DNA of 64,000 nt from NCBI GenBank assembly GCA_963575745.1, contig CAUYUJ010008557.1, forward strand, positions 824,056-888,055. Reading direction: 5' to 3'. This DNA comes from Prorocentrum cordatum (lineage: Eukaryota > Sar > Dinophyceae > Prorocentrales > Prorocentraceae). This document shows positions 29,538 through 40,385 of this stretch, one piece after another; position 1 is the stretch's first letter, and each line of letters starts with the position of its first letter. A model generated the notes under the pieces. The model made no database searches and was not told the DNA's origin. It saw nothing but the letters and a program-made list of their open reading frames with translations. The translations under genes were made by a program, and so were the position numbers.

Positions 29538-29798
29538 TCAACCCTGGTTGTAGCGTCTCAAACCCTCCTGACCTTTCTTAGTGGGCTTTTCATCGGGCCT
29601 AATGCAGGGTCTCGCCAACTTCACAGCACGGCCCTGGGACCATGCTCCGCATCTTAAACAAATCCAGCATCGCTTCTCAGGGTCTTTAGCACACGCAGTC
29701 ACCGAGGGGGCCAGTTGATCGAACTGCAACCCAGCCGTCACGAGAATGTGGCCCATGAGGTCCTTGAGAGGCCTACTGATGCCAATTGGGACGCCCAC
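29538..29798 (-). pseudogene. LINE-D C-terminal zinc-finger region
   Basis: Reads DPEKRCWICLRCGAWSQGRAVKLARPC, a C-x2-C-x2-C finger with a later Cys, as found at the C-terminus of this LINE type (compare the CGRKYRCTRC of LINE-B). Not joined in frame to the RNase H upstream. Confidence 0.5.
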
Positions 29799-30077
29799 GC
29801 ATCCATTAATCTCTAAACACGACTGATCATCCCCTCCCAGTTGCGAGCACCCCCTGCACTGGTAGCCGAGGTTGGGATGGCAGTGCCATTCCTAAAACTG
29901 CTACCTGAGCGAAGAGATGTTCCTGCGGCGCGGGGCAGCCCGGGTCCATCTCGGCGATGCCTCGAATAATGGCAGCACGCGGGCAGCCAGCTTGACAAAG
30001 TTATTTGCTCTCTCCTCGGCCAGTGACAATGACTGCATAAAGAGGGGATCAGCTGATGGATGATACGCCAAAGCCAT

Positions 30078-30547
30078 CTAAGCGTGATAATCCACAGCAG
30101 CATTCGCAACTGCATATTCACGCTCGGCCATCTCAAGAGATTCAATCTCCTGAACCGTACGGTGAGCTTTCACATGTCGAATCTCTTCAATGAAGCTCGT
30201 GCCTTCAAGTGACTGAGCAAACAATCTGACGCCAGCAAACTTACACGAGGCCTGCATTTTGTTCAACGCTGCTCCGTGCGATGCGGATGGCTGACGTGCA
30301 GTCGGCGCCGAGAATTGTTTTGCTGTTCGCAACCTGGCCGCGCAGCGCAATACCCACATGCTCCGCCATAGCAGGCGTCTGTGGAAAAGTGCCGTGGACC
30401 CCTTCCACGGCTGAACGCGACAGGCTCAGACTGAGCCCCGCTGGCAGGCAAAACCCAAATGGCCCGCGCCGCTCTCTGTGGCGCGCGGTTCGGGGGCCTT
30501 GAACAGGAACCGTCTGAGGCGAGTCTTAAAGTTTCCCCCCCCGACAA
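30078..30547 (-). pseudogene. LINE-D RNase H, frameshifted
   Basis: Three frames contribute: LASDGSCSRPP (first Asp strand, about 30515), ILGADCTSAIRIARS (second Asp, about 30300) and EEIRHVKAHRTVQEIESLEM...AVANAAVDYHA (His loop and last Asp, 30190-30078). The motifs are in the right order and spacing for a type I RNase H, but the frame changes between them and a stop falls inside. Confidence 0.55.
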
Positions 30548-31627
30548 CTCCGAAATCTTTTCGGGCTCCAGAGACGGCGGGCTGCCAGACGCATCAAAAA
30601 TCTCGACCTCAGAAGAGCCGGCGGTTTTGGCAGCTCGCTGTCGGGGTACGCAAAAATACCCCCGGTGAAAATCTCAAGCTCCGGCTCTGCACGAGCCGCT
30701 TCTAAGCACTCCCTTGGGGCTTCAGCCTCTTCTCTGGCTCGGGCCGCGCCCTCTCGGGCGCAATTATAGAGCCCGTGGCGGAGCGCGTCGACCTGGCCGC
30801 GCGAGCGGCGACCGTCCGTCGCGTATCCCGCCCGTCGACCTCTTTAATTAGTCCACAGTCCATTACAACCACACCTCCTAATCAAAAACTTGGCTCGCTT
30901 GCCCAGCCCCCGAGCCCTTGGCCCCAAACGAGATCCAATCAGATCGAAGGTGGCCCTGTGCCCTGGGGGGTATCCTAAACTACTTGCTACGTGCATTTCA
31001 CGAGCTCGCTGAACTCCCAATTCTAACTGGTCGGCTAGGAGGGCGGGCGGGGTCTGGTCCACAAGGGCCGGAAGCCCGTTGTGGTCATGCCACTCTAACG
31101 GGCCCCTGGCCTCCCTGCCCGCCCTCGAGAGCACTAGCACCGCGCGACCCGAGGGCCCTCTCGAGGCACTCCACGGACCAGCATCCAGAGGCCTCGCCGC
31201 GCCCTAAAGCCGCAACAACTCCGCGCGACTAGCTAGTGCTCTCATGGGCTGTGTGTTCGCTAACCAGATCATCCTGCACCATTGGGGCGCAGGGGCGATC
31301 GCCGTTTTAAAACTTCGATCCCAGAACAAGCTTCGCCGACAGAGAAACCCCTCCGCGGGCAGGCGGGAAAGCGCAGCTGTGCAGTCTTTGATGGGATTTC
31401 CATTCACTGAGGCTTCAACCTGCCGCCGCAGCTCCAAAACTGCTAGCTGGCGAAACTCCAGCTCCCAAAACTTTGGCGAACGGGGTTTCCTTTTCGCTTC
31501 CTCGAACAGATCGCCTAAAACGTTTGACTTTCCTAATCCTGAGACGCGCAGCTGGAAATATATTCTTTTGTCTAGGCCTGGCTCCACGGACGGATCCCTG
31601 TAGACCTGCCGTCTCGTCCACCCCCAG
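30548..31627 (-). pseudogene. LINE-D linker between RT and RNase H
   Basis: 31204-31587 reads as a 127-residue helical segment (KFWELEFRQLAVLELRRQVEA). Further down the frames decay. It corresponds by position to the RT thumb/connection. Confidence 0.4.
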
Positions 31628-32566
31628 TCACGCGACGCCGCCCATTATCACGTCCGTGCTGACGCCTATCTCCTGGCAGATGGCCCTGCCCAGCTTCTTG
31701 GATGAGGCGATCAGCGCAACCGTGTCGACGTCCAGGGCGGCGTTGATTGAGGTGGGCATCGCTCGCAACTTTGCAAACGACTGCACTGCAACGCCTTTCG
31801 CAATCTTGAACGACGATGAGGCGTCCCCTATCGCAGTGTCATCGGTGTAATTCACCACGGTTGCAGTGGGACAGCGCCTGATGAACTGATCCACTTTACA
31901 CGCTGAACGAATCTGACTAGCAAGATCTGCAAACCCATCGCCAGCTGGTAGGCCATTCTCAGCACGCAACGGAAAGAAGGAGTGCTGTCGCCCACATCGG
32001 ATAACTCGCGGCGCTCTCCACGTGTTGAACACAACTTTGAGCCAAAATGTCGGAAGCCCTACTCGCAGACACTTGGCATGCAGTATCTGCAGCGGCATAG
32101 ATTCATAGTATTTAGACCAGTCAACTACCCACAACGCTGAATGAAGAGCCTCCGCCTGATTGGCTTCCGCTCGCACCGCCTGAAGCCGCGCGCAGTCTAT
32201 CGCCGACCTGCCGCGTGATGCGCCCCAGAACTTCCGATCGAGACTGTCAATGGCGCCAGAGACCATGCTGCGCCTGGCCCGCTGCCATATTCTGCGCATC
32301 CCTGGATACAGGATGATCAGACGATTCACACCAGTGGGCTTACCTAACATTGGCATCTGAATCCGGCAGAGTTGCTTGGGCAGCATCCCAATGGCCTCCG
32401 AAATCATCCAGATGCGATTGGGTACCTCCAAGCCAGTATCACTCAAAAGCAAAGCATGTCGCGGGTGAAGGTGATCAAAAGACGCAGCTGTGCCCTTGGG
32501 GAAGGACATCGCAATCTGTCGGATCTGATTCGGCGTGGGCCTCGGGCATGCCGTGCGATCTGGCAC
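31628..32566 (-). pseudogene. LINE-D reverse transcriptase
   Basis: A 312-residue open stretch. SFPKGTAASFDHLHPRHALL and IILYPGMRRIWQRARR precede motif A (WVVDWSKYYESMPLQILHAK, Asp), motif B (AENGLPAGDGFADLASQ) and motif C (TVVNYTDDTAIGD). The active-site tetrad is YTDD. The domain itself could be intact, but its neighbours are frameshifted and it has its own stop, so the element as a whole is dead. It would copy element RNA at the nicked target by target-primed reverse transcription. Confidence 0.75.
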
Positions 32567-34070
32567 TCAAGCAAAAGGTGCAGTATCTGTCGCCTTCCAG
32601 AGTCGACGGCATGCATCAACCCTCCCTTGAACGATGTCTTGTGGGCCTCCTGAGCTTGCGTTTCCTTGGGCAACAGCAGGGGCAGGGATCTCGCGCACCT
32701 TCCTGACTCGACGCAGTGCTCGTGCTCCTTTCGCAGACGCTTCCGAGCACCAGCATTCCCATGCCTCTTTAGCATCACGCATCATCACCTTGCCTGAAAC
32801 TCAACATCGCCTGCAATTTCTCCCACGAACCGAATAACATCATTAACCTCCCTTGGAATACGGGCCACAATCGTTCGCGCCTGCGCAACCGGGGCATCCA
32901 ACCGTTTACTGAGGCCTTGCCCGCTGTATTGACTGACGAGAAGATATCAATTTCCTCTGAGCATTGCCCAAGGTGTTTGGTTCCACGACACAGATGCAAT
33001 ATAGTAGTGAGACTCGTGGGTGGCCGTTGCCATCCATCAGCTACAGCTGGAGCCATGATGGCGGGCTTATCCTGGTAACTGACGACAACCCATCCTGGGT
33101 GCAGATTGCGACCAAAACCACCTGCCTGCAATACATCGTTTCCTGTAGCATGTGCCGCTTCACTCGCAGCTGCGACTGCAAGACGCCCCCGCAATCGGGA
33201 AAGAAGTGCCCATACCACTGCTACATTACCTTGCTCATCAAAAGCCATGTCCAAACATGTGCCCGCCAGAGCTCGACGCGCGCCCCATGTCGGCCCCTCT
33301 CGCATCGGTCCAATAATTCTCTCAACAGGTAGGGCTGGGGTTACTGTGTAGATGAAGTGCCTGATGTTCTGGCCATTGTCACATAGCTTGAGCAGAACGG
33401 GCCTGCGCGGGCGCCAACTCCATAGCATATCGGCTTCAACGCTTTTGAACCCTCGCAATGCAGCATCATTCAACGCGAAGTAATCAATCGTAGAAGTTCC
33501 CGTGCCGCCACGACACGTAACCTGCCTGGGCACTGCCATAGTGATATTGGCCAAACGTGGGAAATTTGAGCCTTCAAGCTCTTGCACAGACATGTTCCAA
33601 TCAGCACCAGCAATGATAGGAGCCCGTATATGAGCAAAGAGAAGACCCACCCTTGCGAGTATATCGCTGCTGGCCCTTGACGTATCGATGGGGCCCTTCA
33701 AATACGCATTGATTATGTGCAGCGAGGGCCAGCCAGGTAAGTCAATGAGCACATGCTGGCATCGATGAGGGAGTACGATGTGATCGCGTTTCTCGGGAGC
33801 TCTGAGCCCGAGATCGTTGCGAACCCGAACGGCGACGCCAGCTGATCATGCATTGCAGGCCTTGCTGACTCGATTTGGGCAACTGGGAATTGCCATCATT
33901 TTCCACCCGCGACCGTGTGTCCACGAGTAGAAAACTTCCAGATCGCCGTCACAAAATCTTATCTCCTGCAGCAGAAGAACGTGTGCTGAGGATTTCTTGC
34001 TGTTTTCCTTTGCCGCCTGCTTGCCACCATTGCCATTCAAACACTCGAAAACATAGTGACCACCAGCCTG
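32567..34070 (-). pseudogene. LINE-D apurinic-type endonuclease and linker
   Basis: HYVFECLNGNGGKQA and AHVLLLQEIRF give the N-terminal Asn and Gln-Glu motifs. After a frameshift near 33870 the reading resumes as AGVAVRVRNDLGLRAPEKRD, LHIINAYLKGPI, IIAGADWNMSV (GDWN-like) and GTSTIDYFALN (SxID-like). Below it a basic linker (KEAWECWCSEASAKGARALR, 32567-32788) leads to the RT. The metal-binding and catalytic pattern matches the exonuclease-endonuclease-phosphatase fold used by LINEs to nick DNA. Confidence 0.65.
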
Positions 34071-34348
34071 AGCAGGAGGGGGTAACTTCGTCGTTCCCTG
34101 GGCAATCGGCAAACCAGAGACCCGAATGGGTGCGCAACCTTGCCCCACCAGATCATTCGCCCCCCGTGCAGGGCCATCAGGAACATCGCTGTTTCTTGGC
34201 AGGCTCTCTGAGGGCCCCTTCAAACTTGGAGAAATCATTGTTCTTTCCATATTCGAACAAATAGTTAAGCTCTTCCTCGGACAACCCATCGCGTGCCCTC
34301 TTAGCGGCGGGGTCGGACGCGCGAGCGCCATGAGATGCATCAGACCCT

Positions 34349-35358
34349 TCAGCAGCAGCAGCAGGAGGAACGTGACCCTGTCGGCTGAGAGGCCGTGCCC
34401 GACTCGATCTGTTGCACGATGACCTCCTTGAGCGATGTCCACATGTCGGATGCCAGAAACTCACTGAGCTCATCCGTCCGAGCATCCTCAGTGGATATGG
34501 AGATGTCGAACTCGGTCTCCATGGGGGCGTCCTCGCTCTTATTGGCAGCGATCGCGGCGGCGGACTGCTGGTGCTCCGCCTCGAGCGCAGTGACCTCTGC
34601 CTGCTTCGCTGCCGGCTGTGCTCTGCGCGATTCAATCGACTCCTGAAGTTCTTTGTGTTGCTTTCCCTTCTCATCGAACTCTTTTTGGAGGCGGTCTCGT
34701 TGAATCTTGGCCGTGCGCAGGTCCTGCGCGACTCTGCGGTAGGCAATCTCAGGCGTGCGCAAGGATGTCTGCCTATCCTTGATCTCGCGCACTTTTTGAA
34801 GAGTAGCCTTCCTGACTGGATCCTCGTCGTCGGTGCCAGAGAGGTTCTTGAGCATTGTCTCATGCGTCGCCAGCTGTATCGCTAGCTTCTCACGCTTGGT
34901 TTTGTCACCATCATCTTCTGAAATCGGTTTCGCGTTGGCCGCCGCCGCCGGCGCGGTGGAGCTCCACGGCGGCGGCTCGGCTGGAGGAGTGCTTGCCGAA
35001 GGCGAGCTGCCCAAGCCACTCGACGACGCGAGGGTTCGCAGCATCTTCTCCAGCTCAGCCAACTTCCTGGAAGTCGGATCATTCTTCTCATTCGTATTAT
35101 TGTTGCCCTTTTGCGGGGGTTCTCACCTTTGACGATCGCATTGTGATGGCCCCGGGCGAGCTTCCTGATCCGCATCGGGGCCTCGTTGCCGCGCTGACAG
35201 CGGATCCGCGATGCCCAATTCGACGAGGCAGCGCACCGTCCGCATCCCCATGTTGGCCGCCTCGGCCCACGGAGACCCGCGGGGGGAGGCGGTGAAGGCG
35301 CCGCGGCGGCGGCGCCTTGCTCGCCGGCTCGTCCTCTGCCTCCAGGGGGAGGCGCCAA
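34349..35358 (-). pseudogene. LINE-D ORF1: RanBP2-type finger and coiled coil
   Basis: From ATG 35358 the first frame gives PTWGCGRCAASSNWASRIRC (finger W..C..C...N....R..C), then shifts frame. The frame from 35062 to 34349 gives a 237-residue protein with a long coiled coil (KREKLAIQLATHETMLKNLS, RDRLQKEFDEKGKQHKELQE) and an acidic tail. The last residues (SSCCCC) come from AGC repeats. It parallels LINE-C ORF1, so both belong to one lineage distinct from LINE-A. Confidence 0.65.
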
Positions 35359-35441
35359 AATGCGTGATCAAGCCACAAGGTTCGCTGCAGCGTCGCCGTC
35401 CTGAACCCAGCTGCAGCAGGCGCAAGCCAGCGCCATGGCGG

Positions 35442-35463
35442 TGATAGCCAAAATGGCGACGGA
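35442..35463 (-). promoter_or_regulatory. Spliced-leader-like relict at LINE-D 5' end
   Basis: Minus strand reads T-CCGTCGCCATTTTGGCT-ATCA: 17 of the first 18 leader positions match (A to C at position 6), the last four do not. It is preceded on that strand by TCC-rich sequence and followed after 6 bases by an ATG and 84 bases later by the ORF1 start. Confidence 0.7.
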
Positions 35464-36035
35464 GAGGAGGAGGAGCACGAGGAGGAGGAGGGGGGGGGAG
35501 TGGGGGGGGGGAGGGGGAGGGGGCGGGCGGAGGAGGGAGGGGGGGGGGGATGGAGGGGAAGGGGGGGGGGGGGGGGGCGGGAGGAGTTGGGAGGGGGGGG
35601 GGGGGGGGGGGGGGAGGGGGCAGGGGGGGGGGAGGGGGGCGGGGGGGGGGAAGAAGAGGAAGAGGCGGCGGCGGCGCCTGCAGCGCGGGGGGGCATGGGG
35701 GGGAGGAGGGGGTGCAGGATCAGGAGGGGGAGCAGGATCAGAAGGAGTGAGAGGAGGAGGAAGGGGGAGGGAGGGATGAGAAGGGATCAGGGGGGGGGGG
35801 GGGGGGGGGGAGGCGGGGGAGAATGTTCGGAAGAGCAGGAGGCGGAGGGGGGGGCAGGGGGAGGAGGGGGGGTGGGGGGAGGAAGGGATGGGGGGGGGGA
35901 AGGAGGGAGGGAAGGAGGGAGGAGGGGGAGAGGATGGGGGAGGGAGGGGGAGGAGGCGGGAGGAGGAGGAGGAGGAGGAGGAGGAGGAGGAGGAGGGGGA
36001 TGGGGGGAGGAGGGAGGAGGGAGGGCGGTGGGAGG
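35464..36035. repeat. GGA/poly-G tract: inner left arm of the giant palindrome
   Basis: Purine-only tract with unique markers GAATGTTCGGAAGAGCAGGA (35822) and GGCGGCGGCGGCGCCTGCAG (35664) that recur in inverse orientation in the right arm (36461-36490 and 36628-36655). Confidence 0.85.
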
Positions 36036-36352
36036 GAGGATGACCCCGACCACGCCTCGATACCAATCGATAACAATGCTATCGAAATCGTATCGAGGTG
36101 TTATCCAGTGCTATCGAGTGTTTCCGGGCTCGATCACACTCGATAGCACTTCGGTAACACATCGATAGCATGTCGATAACATTGCTATCGAGTGTTACCA
36201 AGCTCGGTAACACTCGATAGCAGTGTTATCGAGATGTTGCCGAGTGCTATCGAGCTCGGTAGCATTCGATAGTACTCGATGCCATGTCGAACACAGTTCG
36301 ATTGCATTGTTATCGAGGTGTTATCGGGGTGCTATCGGGCTGTTCTCGGCCT
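36036..36352. repeat. CTATCGAG/CTCGATAG hairpin array: palindrome centre
   Basis: About 300 bp with some twenty ATCGA/TCGAT words. Clear hairpins: GCTATCGAGTGTTACC (36184-36199) with its exact complement at 36206-36221 and a 6-nt loop; GTGCTATCGAGTGT (36108-36121) with its complement at 36136-36149 and a 14-nt loop. It is not coding. It stands between purine and pyrimidine arms. Confidence 0.85.
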
Positions 36353-37338
36353 CCCTCCTCCCCCATCCTCTCCCCCTGCTCCCTCCTTCCCTCCCTCCCT
36401 CCCTCCCTTCCTCCTCCCACCTCCTCCCCTCGGCCCCCCTTGCTCCCCCTCCGCCTCCTGCTCTTGCGAACATTCTCCTCCGCCTCGTCCTCCCCCCCTC
36501 CCTCCTTCCTCCCCCCCCCTCCTCCCTCCGGATCCCTCCTCCTTCCCCCCCTCCCCCCTCCTCCTCTCACTCCCCCTCCTCCTGCTCGTTCTCCTGCCCC
36601 CCCCCCATCCCCTCTTCCCCCCCGTCCTCCTCCTGCCGCTGCCGGCGCCGCCGCGCCTCCCTCCCCTTCCCCCATCCTGCCCCCTCCTCCTCCTCATGCT
36701 CCTCCTCCTCCAAAGTCCCTCCTCCCCCCCCCTCCTCTCCTCCTCCCTCCTTCCTCCCATCCCTCCTCCTTCCCCCCCTCCTCCTCACAACCCCCCTCCT
36801 CCTCCACTGCCCTGGCGCGCCCCCCCCCCCCCTCGCCTCCCTCCCCCCGCCCATCCTCCGCTTCCCCCCCTCCTCTTCTCAGCCCCCCTCCTCTCCTCTC
36901 TCTCTCTCCCCCCCCCCCGCCGCCCGCCCCGCCCCCGCCCCCCGCCCCGCCCCCCCCCCGCGCCCCCCCCCCCCCCCTCCTTCCCTGGGGGGGGGCGAGG
37001 CAAAGACGAGCGCCGAGGAGAAGGGGCGCGGATGAGGGGGGGGGGGGGGGGGGGGGGCGGGGCGGGAGGGACGAAGGACAAGCAGACAAACAGACGAGGG
37101 AGGAGGGGGATGATGAGGAGGAGAAGGGAGGAGGAGGAGGTGGGGGGAGGGGGCAGGAAGATGAGGAGGAGGAGGAGGAGGACTGGCAAGACACGGGGGG
37201 CGTTAAGGGCGCATTGGGGAATGAGGGGGGGGGGGGGGAGGGGCGTGGGAGCGGGGGGGGGGGGGAGGAGGTGGGGGGAGGAGGAGGAGGAGGAGGAGAG
37301 GAGGAGGAGGAGGAGGAGGAGGAGGAGGAGGAGGAGGA

Positions 37339-37369
<31 letters not shown>

Positions 37370-37372
37370 CCG
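36353..37372. repeat. TCC/poly-C then GGA tract: right arm of the giant palindrome
   Basis: 36353-36990 is pyrimidine, 36991-37372 purine. It carries, inverted and in the same order outward from the centre, five markers found in the left arm (35822, 35664, 28928, 28860, 28718). Confidence 0.85.
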
Positions 37373-37461
37373 TTGCCATGCGCTCCCTGCCGCTGTTCAT
37401 GTACATATAGAACCTTGATTGCATTGATAGTTGACCATAGCTATTTCGGATGGGAAAAGGT

Positions 37462-37485
37462 CGCGCGCGCGCCCCGCGCGCGCGC
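37462..37485. repeat. CG alternating tract
   Basis: (CG)5-CCCC-(GC)5, self-complementary, capable of hairpin or Z-DNA. It lies about 140 bp before the first copia-region ORF. Confidence 0.8.
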
Positions 37486-37625
37486 TGCTTATGCGGCGCA
37501 CGTTCCTTTCAACATTGCTTAGCGACATTCAAACCTTTACTTTCCGCTACGCCCTTGGACCCGCTACTATGGGCCCCAGCACTACGACCAGCGCTACCTG
37601 ATGATTTGAGGCGTTTGGCCTTAAG

Positions 37626-38378
37626 TTGGGTAAAGATGGGTTATCGGTCGAAAGTTCCAATCCAAGGACGACCGACCATGTCGGCCGCCCTGGGGCAAGC
37701 AAGAACACCTCCTTGCAAGATGACAAGAATGACGGAGGTGATCTCGACCCTACAGAGCTAGGGGAGTATGCGGTTCAAGTCGGCGGACCGAAGCAATCGA
37801 CCTCCCAACGCATCCAAGAATCAGAGAAGACGACATTGGGGAGTTCCATCGCAGCCGCGCGCCAGCTGCCCCCTACCGAGCGGGGCAACACTGCCATCCT
37901 GAAGCTGGTGTCGAAGAACCCGTTCGCCCTCGTTCGCGATCCTTCTCTTGTCGGCGATGCGATGCGAGATGGCGGCGCCCCAATCAACCGTGGACGGCAG
38001 GATGCACCTCTCCCCGATGACGACTCTGATGAGGAAGAGGAATGGCACGGGGGAAAAGGCCGCCCACGCAACCCATTGTCTGACAATGTCGCGCAAGCCT
38101 ACGTCGTGAACTCCAGCTCGTCCGACGAGGAGGAGGATGTCCAGACCCCGAACGACAAGAAGGAGACGGTATCCATATCGAGCTCATCGGAGATTCCTCG
38201 GACATCGGCCCCTCGGGGCACGCCGAAGAAACGCGCCGCGGACCATGTCCGACGTAAAGGAAAAAGCACGAGCCCCGTGGACGACGGCCCCCGCAAGGAA
38301 GACCCGGGGGCCGCGCCCGGGCGGCCGCGACAGACCAACGGCGCGGGGGGACCCCGAGAGAAGATCCAATATGCATAA
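37626..38378 (+). CDS. Acidic Ser-rich ORF at the 5' side of the copia region
   Basis: 250 residues, open from ATG to stop. Two Ser/acid clusters follow short hydrophobics (AYVVNSSSSDEEEDV and ETVSISSSSEIP), a pattern seen in SUMO-interacting motifs, though that is only a resemblance. The C-terminus is basic (KKRAADHVRRKGKS). It may be the N-terminal part of the element's Gag polyprotein or a separate gene; no domain is recognised. Confidence 0.4.
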   Translation: MGKDGLSVESSNPRTTDHVGRPGASKNTSLQDDKNDGGDLDPTELGEYAVQVGGPKQSTSQRIQESEKTTLGSSIAAARQLPPTERGNTAILKLVSKNPFALVRDPSLVGDAMRDGGAPINRGRQDAPLPDDDSDEEEEWHGGKGRPRNPLSDNVAQAYVVNSSSSDEEEDVQTPNDKKETVSISSSSEIPRTSAPRGTPKKRAADHVRRKGKSTSPVDDGPRKEDPGAAPGRPRQTNGAGGPREKIQYA

Positions 38379-38639
38379 AGCAATCCCCATATGAGAAGCG
38401 CCCTAAGACTGGGCCCGGCGGTTCGGGCGTCCACGGCGATCCCGATCCAGCCCCTCGCGCCAGATCCCGCGGGAGACAGCTCTTCGATTTGCCGAGCTTA
38501 GTTTCCCAGAGGTCACGGTCGAGAAAGGGCGGTCGTAGCCGCGATTCAAAGGGGTCGCATCGCGGTTCATCTCTCTCGAGGCCATCGACGCCCCGATTCG
38601 CGATAAGAGAGACCTGCGCACGCCGCGGGCCAGAGCGCG

Positions 38640-40308
38640 CAGAAGGCCCGGGGAATTGCTGCCCGGACAGAACGACCGACGCTCGGCAATGCCAGAAGCC
38701 TGTGTGCCGAGGCTGTTCATTTCAATGCCCTCTGTGCAATATGATCGACTTGTGCCGTGAGTGATTGCCTCCGAAACAACGCACCTGCTTTGCGTGCAGA
38801 AACCGCGAATGGGAGCAACAGCAGGAAATGAGGCAACATCAGCTAGAACAAGAAAGCTTCTCTGAGATCGCAGCCGTGCGCCCCTTGATGGCCGACGTGG
38901 AAAACAATCAGAAAAGGCAAACCGAACTCATTGCACAACAGGCGGAATATGAACTCAACGTAATCCTCCGAAGGGAAAAGGAGGAGAATGCCGCCCTCCA
39001 CGAGGCTGCGCTCTCGGCGGGCCGCGAGGCTGAGGAGCAAAAGAAGGCTGAACAGGCCATGGCAGAACAGGCCCGTCATGCCCTCCGGGGGGCTACAGGG
39101 CAGGGGGGCCAGGCTTGAGGAACAGATCCGTCTGAAGCGCCAGGAGGCTACCGCGACGCATGAGCAGTCCGTCTCCACGGCGGAACAGATCACAGCGATG
39201 TCCATTGCCGAGAAACGCCACCTGGGGGAGAAAGCCGTCGACGCACAAGAGACGGCCGAGTCAGCCCTTCGCAGCGCTCAGCCAATGCAGCTACGACTCG
39301 AGAATGAGGCAAGGGATTCACGAGCTGACGCTGCCAAAATACATGCCGAGCTCAAGCTGGTCTCAGAATCCGCGACAGCAATCCGGGGGGAAGCCTGCGG
39401 GGGGGCCCAGGCGCTGATCCGAGCAAGGGCGGGGGCCCCTGAGGAGCAGGAATCAGCCGCTCGTAGGGTGACAGAGCTGAGGCCCCTGCATCAACGTGCT
39501 CAGCGCGTCGCGGCGACTTCCCAAGCCGGACGTGCCAGCGCGAGGATCGAGGCGGAAGAAGCAATTCAGGCCCTGCGAAACGCTGAAATACAGGCTCACT
39601 TGGAAGTCGAAGCAGCAAAACAACACTTCCAGAGGGAAGCTGTTTCGAATGCACATGAATCGGAAGCTCAGCGCGAGCTGACGCATCGGCAACAGGCGTT
39701 GCAGCTGGAACAGGACGGCCTGCAGGGCATGACAAGCACGGTAAGGAGGGCGGTCTCGGCGACCGCGACGCGCTTTCGATCGAACGGCGAGACCATGTCT
39801 CAGCGAGAGGGCTCGCAATCCAGACCGGCCATGTCCGATGAAGCCAGATGCTTCGCATGCAACGTATCAGGCGCCCCGCGCGCGTGAGCGATGCCGACGA
39901 ACGTTCTGCGCCCAGCGCTGCGACTGGGTGATGAGACGCTGTCGACAGTGCGAAGGCGACCAGGCGCGCGACCGCGAGGCCACGTTGAGGGAACGGCATG
40001 AAGAAGGGGAAGCCGCGATGAAGAAAAGGACGCAGCAAGAAGAGAAAGAGGTCAAGCGGCCCCGAGACGAAGCTGGGGCTCAGGCCGAGGCCGTAGCCCT
40101 TCGTCGCATACATGAGCTTGAAGAACATGCTGAACTGCGTGCGCTTAAAATGGAAGAAGCCGCGCGTGCCCGAGCCGATGAGATCCGAAAGAAGGCCGAA
40201 GCGCCGATGAAAGGAACAGAACTCAGCGCCGCCAAGGCCAAACAGAAAGATCGCAACCACCTGGAGTTGGCCCCCAGCGAGGCGCAAAACACAGAGAGAG
40301 GAACATAA
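38640..40308 (+). pseudogene. Cys-cluster and coiled-coil region of the copia-type element
   Basis: Just before 38763 one frame reads CQKPVCRGCSFQCPLCNMIDLCRE-(TGA)-LPPKQRTCFACRN, a cluster of CxxC pairs interrupted by a TGA. A long Glu/Ala/Arg coiled coil follows across two frames (38810-39840). A second cluster RCRRTFCAQRCDWVMRRCRQ lies at about 39893-39957, and more coiled coil runs to 40308. Three frames contribute, so at least two frameshifts. The repeated finger-plus-coil layout suggests an internal duplication. Confidence 0.45.
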
Positions 40309-40385
40309 CAAGAAGAAACAGGAGGGACCACCGACCTACTTCCCGGGGTATACCGTGCCAGCCCGGCCGAAGAAAACGACGGCCT

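Larger units (their letters stand above)
29264..35463 (-). mobile_element. LINE-D: full-length but decayed non-LTR retrotransposon
   Basis: Minus-strand order from 35463 down: spliced-leader-like sequence, ORF1 with RanBP2 finger and coiled coil, endonuclease, RT, RNase H and C-terminal zinc finger. That is the full domain set of a dinoflagellate-type LINE in about 6.2 kb. Frameshifts split most domains. The 5' end abuts GGA-rich DNA (35464 on) and the 3' end abuts GGA-rich DNA (up to 29263), so it was inserted into a GGA/TCC array. Its 3' end on the minus strand has ATTCC repeats. Confidence 0.8.

Noticed and set aside
32035-32049. Minus-strand CATTTTGGCTCAAAG, 13 bases identical to the spliced leader.
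   Set aside because: It lies inside the LINE-D RT coding frame (Phe-Trp-Leu-Lys of LPTFWLKVVF), with normal RT sequence on both sides, so it is codon coincidence rather than a relict, though a 13-base match is more than expected by chance.
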